From positions 3,657,083 through 3,721,082 of the forward strand of contig NZ_AP018207.1 in NCBI RefSeq assembly GCF_002367995.1: 64,000 nt of DNA, read 5' to 3'. The notes below the pieces were generated by a model. The model was not told where the DNA came from and made no database searches. It saw nothing but the letters and a program-made list of their open reading frames with translations. Source of the DNA: Calothrix brevissima NIES-22 (GTDB taxonomy: Bacteria > Cyanobacteriota > Cyanobacteriia > Cyanobacteriales > Nostocaceae). Within the stretch, counting starts at the first letter, position 1. Each line of letters begins with the position of its first letter. This document shows, in pieces, positions 1 through 12,490 of this stretch. The position numbers were made by a program, and so were the translations under genes.

Positions 1-3035
<3,035 letters not shown>

Positions 3036-3587
3036 ATGAATCAAATTTTAAATACTATGTTCAAGAGTCACATCTTTTATTTAAAGCTTTCTCTGGCTGT
3101 ATCTACTTTGGCTGTAAGTCTTTCCCTGGCTCCTGCTCATGCTTTACCAGGACAAAATATTCGTACTGTCGTCAATTGGGTCAAAACTAAAGCCATGTTA
3201 CCAGCGCTTAAATATAACAGCGACTCGCATGGTTATGACGGTACCAAAGGTAAATTGTATTTTTATGCTGATGTTACTTCTCAGAATGGGACAGTAACTA
3301 AAGAGGGAATCACAGTCAGTGGTGACTCTAGCCTGAAATTTACGCAGAAAAATAGTAAAGCAGTAAAATTAATTCAAAATATTTATAATTCCAGCATTGC
3401 TAACGATTATCAAAAGTCTCGTAATGTAATTAAGGTTGGTCGAGACCTTTTCTCTCGCGGTCAAAAATATGCATATATTACTGCTGAAGTGCAAGGTGGT
3501 TCGGCATTTCAGATAATTTCCTTAAGCAGCCTTCAAGATGCCATAAATAATGCTAAATATTGTCAAACCAATCAATGCGACATTTAG
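3036..3587 (+). CDS. Exported hypothetical protein
   Basis: I do not recognise this 183-residue protein. The N-terminus has a basic start, a hydrophobic core (LSLAVSTLAVSLSLAPA) and an AHA|LPG-like signal peptidase site near residue 36, so it is probably exported to the periplasm or beyond. The mature part is about 147 residues, rich in Lys, Asn and Ser, with two cysteines only at the very C-terminus (YCQTNQC), which could form a disulfide. No strong Shine-Dalgarno sequence precedes either the first ATG or the in-frame ATG at 3057. It is a single gene with no operon partner. Confidence 0.7.
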   Translation: MNQILNTMFKSHIFYLKLSLAVSTLAVSLSLAPAHALPGQNIRTVVNWVKTKAMLPALKYNSDSHGYDGTKGKLYFYADVTSQNGTVTKEGITVSGDSSLKFTQKNSKAVKLIQNIYNSSIANDYQKSRNVIKVGRDLFSRGQKYAYITAEVQGGSAFQIISLSSLQDAINNAKYCQTNQCDI

Positions 3588-3673
3588 TAATTCTATTTAA
3601 TTTAGAAACTTACTTCTAGCATTAGATAACAGGTAAGGAGTCGTGTAAAAATAAGTTGAACAATTTAATATTT

Positions 3674-3744
3674 GTAGTGCGGGCAGCGTTCGACTGAGCG
3701 CTCACGCCGAAGTCTTGCCCGCGCGAGCAAGATGCTCGCACTAC
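3674..3744. repeat. Palindromic interspersed repeat (GTAGTGCGAGC family), diverged copy
   Basis: The ends GTAGTGCG and CGCACTAC are inverted repeats, and the inside carries GAGCAAGATGCTCGC as in the other copies near 31.7, 39.7 and 63.7 kb. Only the hairpin core is present here, without the longer flanks shared by those three. The next 60 bases hold another dispersed motif, CTTGGCGTCTTGGCGGTTAA, also seen near 32.77 kb. Confidence 0.75.
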
Positions 3745-3932
3745 TTATTTTGACTTGATGCCTAAGACTTACGCAGACTCTACTAATTCTTGGCGTTCTT
3801 GGCGTCTTGGCGGTTAAATAAATCCAGGTTTTTGGTAATTTTTGCATAAGTACTGAACAGGGAAAAGCTGAGATACAAGAGTGTGTTATGGCAACGCTTA
3901 ATATACTTACTAAAAAAGTTTCCTTTGCTTAA

Positions 3933-5843
3933 TTATGTAAGTTGCCAAATTTTGATAGTCTTGTCCCCACTTCCACTCATGAGAATTTTGCCACTTGGGC
4001 TGAAGGTAACTGAACGAACCAATCGGGAATGTGCTTGGATAGTGCGGATTAGCCCTCCTGTTGTTATATCCCAGAGTTTGATAGTCTTGTCATGACTCCC
4101 ACTGGCAAGGGTTTTGCCATCTGGGTTAAAAACAACCGAACGAACCCTGCGGGAATGCGCCTGGATAGTGCGGATTAGCCCTCCTGTTGTTATATCCCAG
4201 AGTTTGATAGTCTTGTCATGACTCCCACTGGCAAGGGTTTTGCCATCTGGGCTGAAAGCTACGGAATTAACATAGTGGGAATGCTCTTGGATAGTGCGGA
4301 TTAGCCATCCTGTTGTTATGTCCCAGAGTTTGATAGTCTTGTCATGACTGCCACTGGCAATAATTTTGCCATCTGGGCTGAAAACAACCGAAGTAACCCT
4401 GCGAGAATGTGCCTGGATAGTGTGGATTAGCCTTCCTGTTGTCATATCCCAGAGCTTGATAGTCTTATCATGGCTCCCACTGGCAAGGATTTTGCCATCT
4501 GGGCTGAAAGTTACGGAATTAACATAGCGGGAATGCCCTTGAAGGGTATAAATTTCTCTTGCCACCCCTACATCCCAGAGTTTGATAGTCTTGTCATGAC
4601 TGCTACTGGCAAGGATTTTGCCGTTTGGGCTAAAAGCTAGGGAATTAACATAGTGGGAATGCCCCTCAAGGGTGTCAATTTCTTTTCCTGTGGCTAAATT
4701 CCAAAATTTGATAGTCTTGTCCCTACTACCACTGGCAAGGGTTTTGCCATCTGGGCTGATGGCGACAGAAAGAACCCAGTCAAAATGTCCCTGGAGGGTG
4801 CTAATTAGCTCTGCTGTTGCTACCTTTGGTGGAAAAATATCAACCCCAAGTTTTATAGCGCGATCGCACCAATAGCACTTACCATAAGTTTGGCTATAGT
4901 AGTGACTATTTACCATTCCACATAGAACTAGTTCATCACTAGCAACTTTTAACGCCTCTAACCACTCTCTAGCTGTTGGGCGTAAATGAGGATTATGATG
5001 ACCATCATTAAAACATTTGAGAAAACATCGCTTAACCTCTGGATGAACAATCTCAAGCGGAATAGTTCTCTCTACAGGTTGAAATATACTATTTGATGCA
5101 TACAGCCATAAACCGCGACGGATAAGTTCATTCATTTCTGGAGTTTCCCCCGCACCTATCCACTTTCCGCCAAAAGGAGTTTGACCGCCAAACAATAATT
5201 GATAGATAATTACTGCTAAACGGAAGCGATCGTGTACTTCCGTTTGATCAATACTCGAAAAATCTTTACCAATCAGTTCTGGTGGTGTATAGTCTTGTGA
5301 ACCAACTGGACAACGATAAATATTACCATTTTTTGGATTGCGAATCTGAAAAGAATCAGTATCAATAATTGAAGGTAAAGCCCGATTATTTACAAGAATA
5401 TTTTGCGGTTTAATATCACCCAATACATAGCCATTACCGTGAAGTGAGGCAATAATTGATGCTAGATTTCGTGCTGTTATGTGCAGAAAACGCCAATCAA
5501 TTTCAAGTTTCTCTCTCTTACGACGCTGGGGATTATATACATCAATGATTTCTTTTGCATTCTTAATCTCTGGCATCAAAAAGCCCACACAATCACCCTG
5601 AGTATTTTTCAGGACTGACTTAGGCCAAGCAAAAGAAATATGATTAAGATGAGAATTTGGCTCTGTGGGTGGGTGCGCTATCATCACCGCTAATTTTTGC
5701 ACACGTTCAGGTGTTGGTGAGTGGTAAATTTTTGCTAAATAACCGTGATTAGTTCGCCAAACCTTACCTTCACCACTATTAGCTATTGGTTCACCCAAGA
5801 GAGTAATTGATTCACTCGTAATAGCACAGGTGAGAAGCGTCAT
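3933..5843 (-). CDS. Ser/Thr protein kinase (YegI-like) fused to a seven-repeat WD40 propeller
   Basis: This 636-residue protein is a kinase with a C-terminal beta-propeller. The kinase domain spans about residues 16-300: glycine loop NSGEGKVW (23-29), ATP lysine K38 in AKIY, catalytic loop LGDIKPQN with D143, K145 and N148, and DTDSF (161-165) replacing the DFG triplet. Absence of HRD and DFG is typical of the YegI-like branch. A short linker near 305-340 has Cys residues (GKCYWC) that may bind zinc. Seven WD40 repeats of 42 residues follow from about residue 350, with SPDGKTLASGS and DKTIKLWD motifs, enough for one closed propeller. It starts 6 bases after the PP2C gene, so vWA, PP2C and kinase are one operon. 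The kinase presumably acts with the phosphatase on a shared target; the WD40 part probably docks partners (inference). Confidence 0.92.
   Translation of the reverse strand: MTLLTCAITSESITLLGEPIANSGEGKVWRTNHGYLAKIYHSPTPERVQKLAVMIAHPPTEPNSHLNHISFAWPKSVLKNTQGDCVGFLMPEIKNAKEIIDVYNPQRRKREKLEIDWRFLHITARNLASIIASLHGNGYVLGDIKPQNILVNNRALPSIIDTDSFQIRNPKNGNIYRCPVGSQDYTPPELIGKDFSSIDQTEVHDRFRLAVIIYQLLFGGQTPFGGKWIGAGETPEMNELIRRGLWLYASNSIFQPVERTIPLEIVHPEVKRCFLKCFNDGHHNPHLRPTAREWLEALKVASDELVLCGMVNSHYYSQTYGKCYWCDRAIKLGVDIFPPKVATAELISTLQGHFDWVLSVAISPDGKTLASGSRDKTIKFWNLATGKEIDTLEGHSHYVNSLAFSPNGKILASSSHDKTIKLWDVGVAREIYTLQGHSRYVNSVTFSPDGKILASGSHDKTIKLWDMTTGRLIHTIQAHSRRVTSVVFSPDGKIIASGSHDKTIKLWDITTGWLIRTIQEHSHYVNSVAFSPDGKTLASGSHDKTIKLWDITTGGLIRTIQAHSRRVRSVVFNPDGKTLASGSHDKTIKLWDITTGGLIRTIQAHSRLVRSVTFSPSGKILMSGSGDKTIKIWQLT
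3936..4796 (-). repeat. Seven tandem 126-bp coding repeats (WD40)
   Basis: Within the kinase gene the propeller is encoded by seven 126-base units. Several are almost identical at the DNA level: CCCAGAGTTTGATAGTCTTG recurs at the same phase in successive units. The similarity suggests recent expansion or gene conversion. Confidence 0.85.
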
Positions 5844-5849
5844 TGAATT

Positions 5850-6638
5850 TTACTCTCTTGACCACAAACACAAAAGCAAAGTTTTATCATCGTCAGTGCG
5901 AGAATTTAGCCGTTCAGAATTGAGGAAATCATCCACATATTGATAGTCTTCTTTTGGATTTGATGTTTCCTGCAAGTATTCTTCTAAGGGTTTAAAAAAA
6001 GGTGGGAATGCTTTCCAGTCATGCAAGCGAATAGCCACTTTTTCTAAACCATCAGTAGAAGCACATATAAACTCTTGTTCTCCTGGCAGAACCTTCACCT
6101 GCATTTCATTTACGGCATTTACTGAAGTAATAAATGTCGTTTCATTAGCAAACTCACCTTTATCGGGATGAAACAACAGTTGGTATTCTGAATCTTGGGG
6201 ACGTATCACCATAAACCCATCACCAATTTGCATAGCTATAAGCCAGTGAGGAGTAGCGACAAAAACCAACAATGTACAAGCTAAATCATTAACCAAATAA
6301 TCTTTGGTTACTGCTTGTTTTTCTAATTCTTTAATGACTTTTGCTAGAGTTTTAGTAAACAGTTTTTTAGCTTCTGTTTCTGAAAGTGCGTGAGAAAATC
6401 TTTCCCAACATCGTTGACGCTTGCGAAGATATTCACTAATTCTTGATAGATATTTTAGTGTCGTTTCAACAGCCAATTTTGCACCAACATCAGCATATTT
6501 AGCACTACCAGCACCATCAGCAACCGCACCCACAATCACATCATTAAAAATGCGATAATCCCCGTAGTCCTGACAAGGTATTTCTTGTTCTTGATGACTC
6601 GTTCCCGTTGCATAACGGGCAATTGCTTTCCAACCCAC
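5850..6638 (-). CDS. PP2C-family Ser/Thr protein phosphatase (YegK-like)
   Basis: This 262-residue PP2C phosphatase uses two metals to remove phosphate from Ser/Thr. Motifs in order: GTSHQEQEIPCQD with D24, GAVADGAGSA with metal ligands D41-G42, CASTDGLEKV with the D-G pair near 190, and DDDKT near 250. The length and the GTSH..CQD opening fit the short phosphatase that sits beside vWA and YegI-like kinase genes. The gap to the vWA gene is 16 bases and to the kinase 6 bases, so translation is probably coupled. It likely reverses the neighbouring kinase (inference). Confidence 0.92.
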   Translation of the reverse strand: MGWKAIARYATGTSHQEQEIPCQDYGDYRIFNDVIVGAVADGAGSAKYADVGAKLAVETTLKYLSRISEYLRKRQRCWERFSHALSETEAKKLFTKTLAKVIKELEKQAVTKDYLVNDLACTLLVFVATPHWLIAMQIGDGFMVIRPQDSEYQLLFHPDKGEFANETTFITSVNAVNEMQVKVLPGEQEFICASTDGLEKVAIRLHDWKAFPPFFKPLEEYLQETSNPKEDYQYVDDFLNSERLNSRTDDDKTLLLCLWSRE

Positions 6639-6654
6639 AACAAATCCTCAAAAT

Positions 6655-7311
6655 CTAGGTAGTAATTTGACCCCATCCCACAGGCGGTAAAGCTACAGCC
6701 TCGCCTACTTTGCCACTAGAAACCCGTTTCATAGAAGTGGAAAGCCAAATAAATAAAGAACGAAAATCTAATCCATTCAGCATCACTGGTGAACGTTGAG
6801 GGGGAGCAATTTGTCTGAGTTTAGTCATATCCGCACCTTGAACACCGACAGTAAAAAACAACAGTCTACGTGTTTCTTCTGCTTCTCTCACCCTTTGGGC
6901 TGCACTTTCCCAATAATCTGTCGGCGCTCCATCAGTAATTAAAAATACCCAAGGACGATAGTAGCGAATACCGTTATCTTTATAAGTCTGTTTCCGGTTT
7001 TCTAACAAATCCAAAGCGTACTCTATCGCCTCACCCATTGGCGTCACACCCTCTGCTTCTAGCTTGGGTGCTATAAATTGGTCTATAGTTACAAAATCTT
7101 GCATCAGTTGCACTGGGCCAAAGGTAACAATAGCCACTTCTACACTCAGCGACGCTTGAGCGTCTCTTAATACATCTTCCTTAAAAGCCGCCAACCCTCG
7201 ATTTAATTCCTGGATAGGCTGACCTGACATAGATCCAGAAGTATCAAGTAAAAGAATTACTGGGCAACGATTTTCTGGGTTTTCCACAAATTCAGGCAGT
7301 CCTACTGGCAT
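6655..7311 (-). CDS. vWA-domain protein (TerY/YegL-like)
   Basis: This is a single von Willebrand factor A domain of 218 residues. The metal-ion-dependent adhesion site is complete: DTSGSMSG with D23, S25 and S27, T90 in GVTPMGEA, and D127 in LITDGAPTD. There is no signal peptide, so it acts in the cytoplasm. The family (TerY/YegL) is known to be linked to a PP2C phosphatase and a protein kinase in the TerY-P triad. Here it is the first gene of that three-gene operon, with its ATG at 7311. The promoter must lie in the 197-base divergent gap shared with the methyltransferase gene. Confidence 0.92.
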   Translation of the reverse strand: MPVGLPEFVENPENRCPVILLLDTSGSMSGQPIQELNRGLAAFKEDVLRDAQASLSVEVAIVTFGPVQLMQDFVTIDQFIAPKLEAEGVTPMGEAIEYALDLLENRKQTYKDNGIRYYRPWVFLITDGAPTDYWESAAQRVREAEETRRLLFFTVGVQGADMTKLRQIAPPQRSPVMLNGLDFRSLFIWLSTSMKRVSSGKVGEAVALPPVGWGQITT

Positions 7312-7508
7312 CCGCTACTCCTGATTGAGTAAATTAAGCTACTAAATACTTAAATCTAATTTTATTAGCTAATACATACCTAAACAGGAGTGTTTTTACT
7401 GAAACAATTTCATACTTAAACTATATGAGTTGATGCGATCGCAATTATCTGTGTACCTGAAGTGTCCGCCATTCGATAAACTCAGAATTGCTGCAATATT
7501 GCTCAGAA

Positions 7509-8711
7509 ATGTCAGACCCCCAAACTGTTAGTGCTGCTGTTGCTCAACTTTACAACACCTACCCCTTTCCTCCAGAACCACTGTTAGATGAACCACCTCC
7601 AGGTTATAACTGGCGCTGGAATTGGCTCGCTGCTTACAATTTTTGTACTGGCCAAAAACCGCAAAAGCAAGACATCCGCATATTAGACGCTGGTTGTGGT
7701 ACTGGTGTAGGTACAGAATATTTAGTTCACCTCAATCCCCAAGCTTCGGTTGTTGGTATCGATTTGAGTGCTGGTGCTTTAGCTGTAGCTAAAGAACGTT
7801 GTCAGCGTTCCAAAGCCGATCGCGTTGAGTTTCATCACCTCAGCTTGTTTGATGTGGAACAGCTACCAGGTGAGTTTGATTTAATTAATTGCGTTGGTGT
7901 GTTACACCATACTTCTGACCCGATTCGCGGGATTCAAGCCTTGGCGGAGAAGTTAGCACCAGGCGGCTTAATGCACATTTTTGTCTATGGTGAGTTGGGA
8001 CGCTGGGAAATTCAACTCATGCAAAAAGCGATCGCTCTCCTTCAAGGTGACAAACGCGGTGATTATCGCGATGGCGTACAAGTCGGACGGCAATTATTCT
8101 CTTCACTACCAGAAAACAACCGAATTGTCAAACGCGAAAAAGAGCGCTGGTCACTGGAAAATCATCGGGATGAAAACTTTGCTGATATGTACGTTCATCC
8201 CCAAGAGATTGATTACAATATTGAAACTCTATTTGAATTAATTGATGCTTCTGGTTTAGAGTTTATTGGCTTTTCTAATCCTGGTTTTTGGCAATTAGAC
8301 AGACTTTTAGGCAAAGCACCAGAGTTAATTGAAAGAGCAAATCAGTTGAGCGATGCCTCCGGCGGGCTACGCCAACGCCAAATTTACCGTTTAATTGAAT
8401 TACTCGATCCAGAAGTTACCCATTACGAATTTTTTCTTGGGCGTTCCTCAATTACCAAAGCCGATTGGTCAGATGATAACACGCTATTACAAGCAATTCC
8501 CGAACTGAATCCTTGTATAGAGGGTCTTCCCAGTCAATGTATTTTTAACTACGATTACCAAATAGTTAATCTATCCTTAGCAGAATTGGAATTCCTGCAA
8601 CGCTTGAATGGTAATTATACAGTGGCAGCAATATTAGCTGATGTGCAGATAAATTTAGATGATGTCAGAAAATTGGTGAAACAGCAGTTGATTTTGTTAA
8701 CGCCAGCTTAA
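7509..8711 (+). CDS. Class I SAM-dependent methyltransferase
   Basis: The SAM-binding core is clear: ILDAGCGTGVGTEYL (motif I), VVGIDLSAGAL (acidic loop) and FDLINCVGVLHHTSDP (motif II), in the first 150 residues. The C-terminal 200 residues are not a known domain to me and end in a region resembling small winged-helix or binding modules (YTVAAILADV). The reading frame is open from a TTG at 7488, but ATG at 7509 (MSDPQTVSAAV) is the better start. The substrate is unknown. A 30-base dispersed palindromic repeat lies in frame at 8351-8380. Confidence 0.85.
   Translation: MSDPQTVSAAVAQLYNTYPFPPEPLLDEPPPGYNWRWNWLAAYNFCTGQKPQKQDIRILDAGCGTGVGTEYLVHLNPQASVVGIDLSAGALAVAKERCQRSKADRVEFHHLSLFDVEQLPGEFDLINCVGVLHHTSDPIRGIQALAEKLAPGGLMHIFVYGELGRWEIQLMQKAIALLQGDKRGDYRDGVQVGRQLFSSLPENNRIVKREKERWSLENHRDENFADMYVHPQEIDYNIETLFELIDASGLEFIGFSNPGFWQLDRLLGKAPELIERANQLSDASGGLRQRQIYRLIELLDPEVTHYEFFLGRSSITKADWSDDNTLLQAIPELNPCIEGLPSQCIFNYDYQIVNLSLAELEFLQRLNGNYTVAAILADVQINLDDVRKLVKQQLILLTPA
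8351..8380. repeat. In-frame palindromic repeat inside methyltransferase gene
   Basis: The stretch starts GCGATGCCTCCGGCGGGCTA and reads as SDASGGLRQRQ in the protein. It is the same kind of GC-rich dispersed repeat that occurs at 44052-44086 and near 31.65 kb, but here it keeps the frame open. Confidence 0.6.
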
Positions 8712-8756
8712 TTTTGCTGCTAAAAATACTCTAAAAATACTGTATTTTTCCTACGC

Positions 8757-8788
8757 TCCGGTCGTTTGCAACGTTCCGGATTTTTTTT
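8757..8788 (+). terminator. Rho-independent terminator after the methyltransferase gene
   Basis: A TCCGG ... CCGGA stem (8757-8761 with 8776-8780) is followed by eight T residues. The stem is short and the loop 14 bases, so strength is moderate. Confidence 0.6.
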
Positions 8789-8900
8789 CATCGCAAAATA
8801 TATATTTATTCAAATTTTATAAAAAATTACTTTTACATAAAGATTTGATAAAAGCTACTCTTTTTGGCTAAGTATTAAATATTGGTAAGATACATTGGTT

Positions 8901-8922
8901 ACAACCTCATATCAGAGGTTGT
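8901..8922 (+). promoter_or_regulatory. Hairpin in leader of PEP-CTERM gene
   Basis: ACAACCTC and GAGGTTGT form an 8-bp perfect stem with a 6-base loop, about 40 bases before the start codon. It could be an operator or an RNA leader element; no T-run follows, so it is not a terminator. Confidence 0.35.
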
Positions 8923-8962
8923 ACTTAAATAATCGTACTGTAGTCATTCAGAGAATTTGCGG

Positions 8963-9499
8963 ATGAAATTAACTAAACATGTCAGTGTTGCTGCTGCAAG
9001 CCTAGCCTTAACTGTTGCGGCTGTGAATGCTAAACCAGCTCAAGCAGCAACCGTCAAATTCTTAGGTCAGGAAGTTGGTAATCCTAATAAATACAATTAT
9101 GGAGTATTTGCTGATTCCAACAAAGAAAAGCTGAAACCTTTGAGTAGCATTACACTTTCACAATTATCCGGTGTAACTGGAGTAAGTGTAGAGACACCAT
9201 CAGCATATCAGGTAGTAACCAATACTTTTGACACTGTTGTTTTGTTACTTAGTAAGTTGCAGACTGGGAACAAAAATCAACCATTCAGTGCCTTAAATTT
9301 CTCTGTTTTCAGTAAGTTTACTACCCCTGGTTCAGTACCTTTTGCCATAGTTAACGGTAAGAATGCAGGGACTTTTGGTGGTGATACAACCGGGCCAGTA
9401 AATGTTCCCGAACCCATGACAGTTGGCGGCTCCTTGCTAGCTGTAGGCATGGCTGCATGGATGAAGCGGAAAAAAGCAGAATTAGCTGCCAAAGCCTAA
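8963..9499 (+). CDS. PEP-CTERM sorting domain protein
   Basis: This 178-residue exported protein starts at ATG 8963 (MKLTKHVSVAAAS), with a signal peptide ending near AQA. The C-terminus has the PEP-CTERM signal: VPEP, then a hydrophobic stretch (GGSLLAVGMAAWM) and a basic tail (KRKK). Such proteins are recognised by exosortase and moved to the outer surface or exopolysaccharide layer. The central region (KFLGQEVGNPNKYNYGVF ...) is not a domain I know. No exosortase gene is in the window, so the processing enzyme is elsewhere. A hairpin terminator follows. Confidence 0.9.
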   Translation: MKLTKHVSVAAASLALTVAAVNAKPAQAATVKFLGQEVGNPNKYNYGVFADSNKEKLKPLSSITLSQLSGVTGVSVETPSAYQVVTNTFDTVVLLLSKLQTGNKNQPFSALNFSVFSKFTTPGSVPFAIVNGKNAGTFGGDTTGPVNVPEPMTVGGSLLAVGMAAWMKRKKAELAAKA

Positions 9500-9574
9500 T
9501 TCATCAACCATAACCACTGTTAACTAGTTAGTTAAACGGGGTGCAAAAACCATTGTGACTATAACAAAAACCTT

Positions 9575-9610
9575 ATGCCCCAGAGATTGCCTGTGCTTCT
9601 CTTGGGGCAT
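9575..9610 (+). terminator. Terminator-like hairpin after PEP-CTERM gene
   Basis: ATGCCCCA and TGGGGCAT form an 8-bp stem extended by AGAG/CTCT with a bulge. The T-run after it is weak (TTCATAATTGTTT), so termination is likely but not certain. Confidence 0.55.
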
Positions 9611-10131
9611 TCATAATTGTTTGGTTTTGAATCTGGTAGTATAGCTGTATCGCCTACCCTCTGAATTAACAACCTCAAAACTTAGATTTCTCTTGCTAGT
9701 TAGCTCCTCATGGGAAAAACCCACAACCAAAACATGAAAATCTCTCTTCCCTAGCCCCTAGCCCCTAACCCCTGATTTCAAGACAGGCGATCGCTGACAA
9801 AATTTCTGGGAACTCTGAAGTTAGAGTCGCTAAAAATCCCCATCAACTTAACTAGCCTCTACTCACTACACCCACTACAATTGGGAGTTTTACGTATTCA
9901 CACTGATGACATTACCGAATAGTAACTTAGCCCAGTATTGGGGAAACTCTCAATAGAGCGTAACCTTGCATTTAGAGCTTTCTCAATCTCTTCACCTCAC
10001 CAACTTGGGGAGTTGCTGTTTGCTGAAAAGAAGTTAATTGTTTTTTTCTAAAGTATTGTTACCAGATCGTGATATGATTCAGCTGACTGGATGTGCAGTC
10101 ATCATCCTTAGCTGTACTGGTTTCGAGTCTC
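9611..10131. other. Upstream region of the atp operon
   Basis: About 520 bases carry no gene I can support. A short degenerate direct repeat of CCCTAGCCCCTAACCCC type lies near 9747-9772, and one HIP1-like site near 9788. The operon promoter must be here, but I cannot pick a convincing -10/-35. Confidence 0.5.
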
Positions 10132-10572
10132 GTGAGCTTGTCAGACGAATCAACTGCATCGACTCCAACAACAACACAAAATGCTCAATCTGGTTCCGAG
10201 GACGAAGAACGAGTAAACTCTATGGAGGAGTTCTATCAACTCTACCAGAAGTTGTTGGTAATCACACTTGTCATAACAGGGATTGTTTTTATCTCTGTGT
10301 GGATTTTTTATTCACTGAACACTGCTCTCAATTATTTGATTGGGGCGTGTACAGGTGTGGTTTACTTAAAAATGCTGGCCAAAGACGTTGAGCGACTCGG
10401 TGGTGAGAAAAAGCGTCTGAGTAAAAGTCGTTTTGCTCTATTTATTGGGTTGATTGTATTAGCAACTCAATGGCATGAGCTAAAGATATTGCCCATATTC
10501 TTGGGATTTCTAACTTACAAAGCCACGCTCCTCGTCTACACCGTGCAAACTGCGTTTCTTCCTGATTCTTAA
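10132..10572 (+). CDS. atp1: ATP synthase subunit I (Atp1)
   Basis: This is the small membrane protein encoded first in cyanobacterial atp operons, thought to help assemble the c-ring and not part of the finished enzyme. The body has four hydrophobic segments ([60 protein letters not shown]). The start is uncertain: the frame is open from a GTG at 10093, but GTG at 10132 (VSLSDEST...) gives the usual length of about 146 residues. Neither has a strong ribosome site. It lies 60 bases before the gene for subunit a. Confidence 0.9.
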   Translation: MSLSDESTASTPTTTQNAQSGSEDEERVNSMEEFYQLYQKLLVITLVITGIVFISVWIFYSLNTALNYLIGACTGVVYLKMLAKDVERLGGEKKRLSKSRFALFIGLIVLATQWHELKILPIFLGFLTYKATLLVYTVQTAFLPDS

Positions 10573-10632
10573 CAAGTCAGGCTCACAAAGAAAATACTCC
10601 CATCCTCGCTCGTTGGGGAAAATGCTTGAAGA

Positions 10633-11397
10633 ATGCAAATGCTTAGTGTCTTAAACGCCTTTAATACATTTCCCCTCGCCTCGTTAGAAGTAGGTCATCA
10701 TTTCTACTGGCAGCTGGGAAATCTGAAAATTCATGGGCAAGTTTTTCTCACCTCATGGTTTGTGATTGGCCTGCTAGTAATAGCTTCACTAGCTGCTACT
10801 CGCAATGCCCAAAGAATTCCTCGTGGCATCCAAAACTTGATGGAATATGCCCTAGAATTTATTCGGGATCTAGCAAAAAACCAACTTGGTGAGAAAGAGT
10901 ACCGCCCTTGGGTGCCATTCCTGGGTACCTTGTTCTTGTTTATTTTCGTATCGAACTGGTCAGGAGCGCTCATCCCTTGGAAACTAATCAAGTTGCCATC
11001 CGGTGAATTAGCAGCTCCCACCAATGACATCAATACGACCGTAGCATTGGCATTGCTGACTTCTTTGGCGTATTTCTACGCCGGTTTTAGCAAGCGGGGT
11101 TTGGGCTACTTTAAAAAGTATATTGAGCCAACGCCTGTCCTGTTGCCGATCGCGATCCTAGAAGATTTCACCAAGCCCCTCTCCCTAAGCTTCCGTCTAT
11201 TCGGAAATATATTGGCGGATGAATTGGTTGTAGCGGTGCTGGTTCTGCTTGTTCCTCTATTTATACCTCTGCCTGTAATGGCTTTGGGCTTATTTACCAG
11301 TGCCATTCAAGCCCTGGTATTTGCTACCCTAGCTGGGGCATATATTCACGAGGCCTTAGAGGGACATGGTGGAGATGAGCATGAGGAGCATCACTAA
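10633..11397 (+). CDS. atpB: F0F1 ATP synthase subunit a
   Basis: This 254-residue integral membrane subunit forms the proton half-channels beside the c-ring in the thylakoid membrane. The conserved helix [17 protein letters not shown] carries the essential arginine (R in SFRLFGN), and the last helix ends in [22 protein letters not shown], the usual His/Glu-rich tail. Two ATGs lie at 10633 and 10639; either may be used. In cyanobacterial nomenclature this gene is atpI. Confidence 0.97.
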   Translation: MQMLSVLNAFNTFPLASLEVGHHFYWQLGNLKIHGQVFLTSWFVIGLLVIASLAATRNAQRIPRGIQNLMEYALEFIRDLAKNQLGEKEYRPWVPFLGTLFLFIFVSNWSGALIPWKLIKLPSGELAAPTNDINTTVALALLTSLAYFYAGFSKRGLGYFKKYIEPTPVLLPIAILEDFTKPLSLSFRLFGNILADELVVAVLVLLVPLFIPLPVMALGLFTSAIQALVFATLAGAYIHEALEGHGGDEHEEHH

Positions 11398-11507
11398 AGC
11401 TTCTCAGTAGATAAGCACAGTTCCGACGAGCCTAGATGCTCAAAACATCGCCCAGTGCGATTTGTGAGAACTTGGTGCAGCGTGGAAACCACGTCTTTAC
11501 TAGTTAA

Positions 11508-11795
<288 letters not shown>

Positions 11796-11813
11796 GACCT
11801 AAAAGTTTTATGA

Positions 11814-11845
11814 TTGTAGAGACGTGAATCTTCACATCTCTACAA
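11814..11845 (+). terminator. Hairpin between subunit c and subunit b' genes
   Basis: TTGTAGAGA and TCTCTACAA pair, extended through GTGAA/TTCAC with one mismatch, giving a stem of about 14 bp with almost no loop. It lacks a T-run. It resembles a dispersed palindromic repeat, and may also act as an mRNA end or processing site that sets c:b' expression ratio (inference). Confidence 0.5.
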
Positions 11846-11973
11846 TTAAAATCTTTTGGGTATTAAATCGTTCTGATGTAAGTTACCCTTGTTGGCTAAG
11901 GGTTCCTAAAATATAAACGGTTGGATGTTATTGCTAGCCATGAAAACTGCTACTCCAGCCAAAGAGGAGAGAA

Positions 11974-12405
11974 ATGTTTGATTTCGATGCTACTTTGCCA
12001 TTAATGGCATTGCAGTTCCTGTTGTTAGCAGCTTTGTTGAATGTAATTTTCTATAAGCCACTGACCAAGGTGCTGGACGATCGCGATAATTACATCCGAA
12101 CGAATACCCTTGAAGCTAAAGAACGCTTGGCTAAAGCCGAACGCTTAACCCAGGAATACGAGCAGCAGCTAGCAGACGCTCGCAGGCAGTCGCAAGCTAG
12201 TATAGAATCTGCTCAGTTGGAAGCTAAGAAAATTACTGCCCAAAAAATCGCTGAGGCGCAACAGGAAGCTCAACAAGAAAGAGAACGCGCTGCTATTGAA
12301 ATAGAGCAACAAAAACAACGAGCTTTTAGCGAGTTAGAACAACAAGTTGATGCTCTAAGCAGACAAATTCTAGAAAAACTATTAGGGCCGACTCTCGCTA
12401 GATAA
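11974..12405 (+). CDS. atpF2: F0F1 ATP synthase subunit b'
   Basis: This is the second b-type stator subunit found in photosynthetic organisms. One N-terminal membrane helix ([19 protein letters not shown]) is followed by a long charged coiled coil ([20 protein letters not shown] ...). At 143 residues it has the usual length. A GGAGAG sits just before the ATG. It is called atpG in cyanobacterial operon naming. Confidence 0.96.
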   Translation: MFDFDATLPLMALQFLLLAALLNVIFYKPLTKVLDDRDNYIRTNTLEAKERLAKAERLTQEYEQQLADARRQSQASIESAQLEAKKITAQKIAEAQQEAQQERERAAIEIEQQKQRAFSELEQQVDALSRQILEKLLGPTLAR

Positions 12406-12490
12406 GCGACAGTATAGGTTCTGTGAAAGCATACGCGCAAATGGGCACTTCACCCACAGCGCTTAATTAAGTGTCAGCAAAAGGCACTTT

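Noticed and set aside
10038-10391. A 117-residue plus-strand frame over the start of atp1
   Set aside because: It overlaps atp1 in another frame; the atp1 frame has the correct membrane helices.
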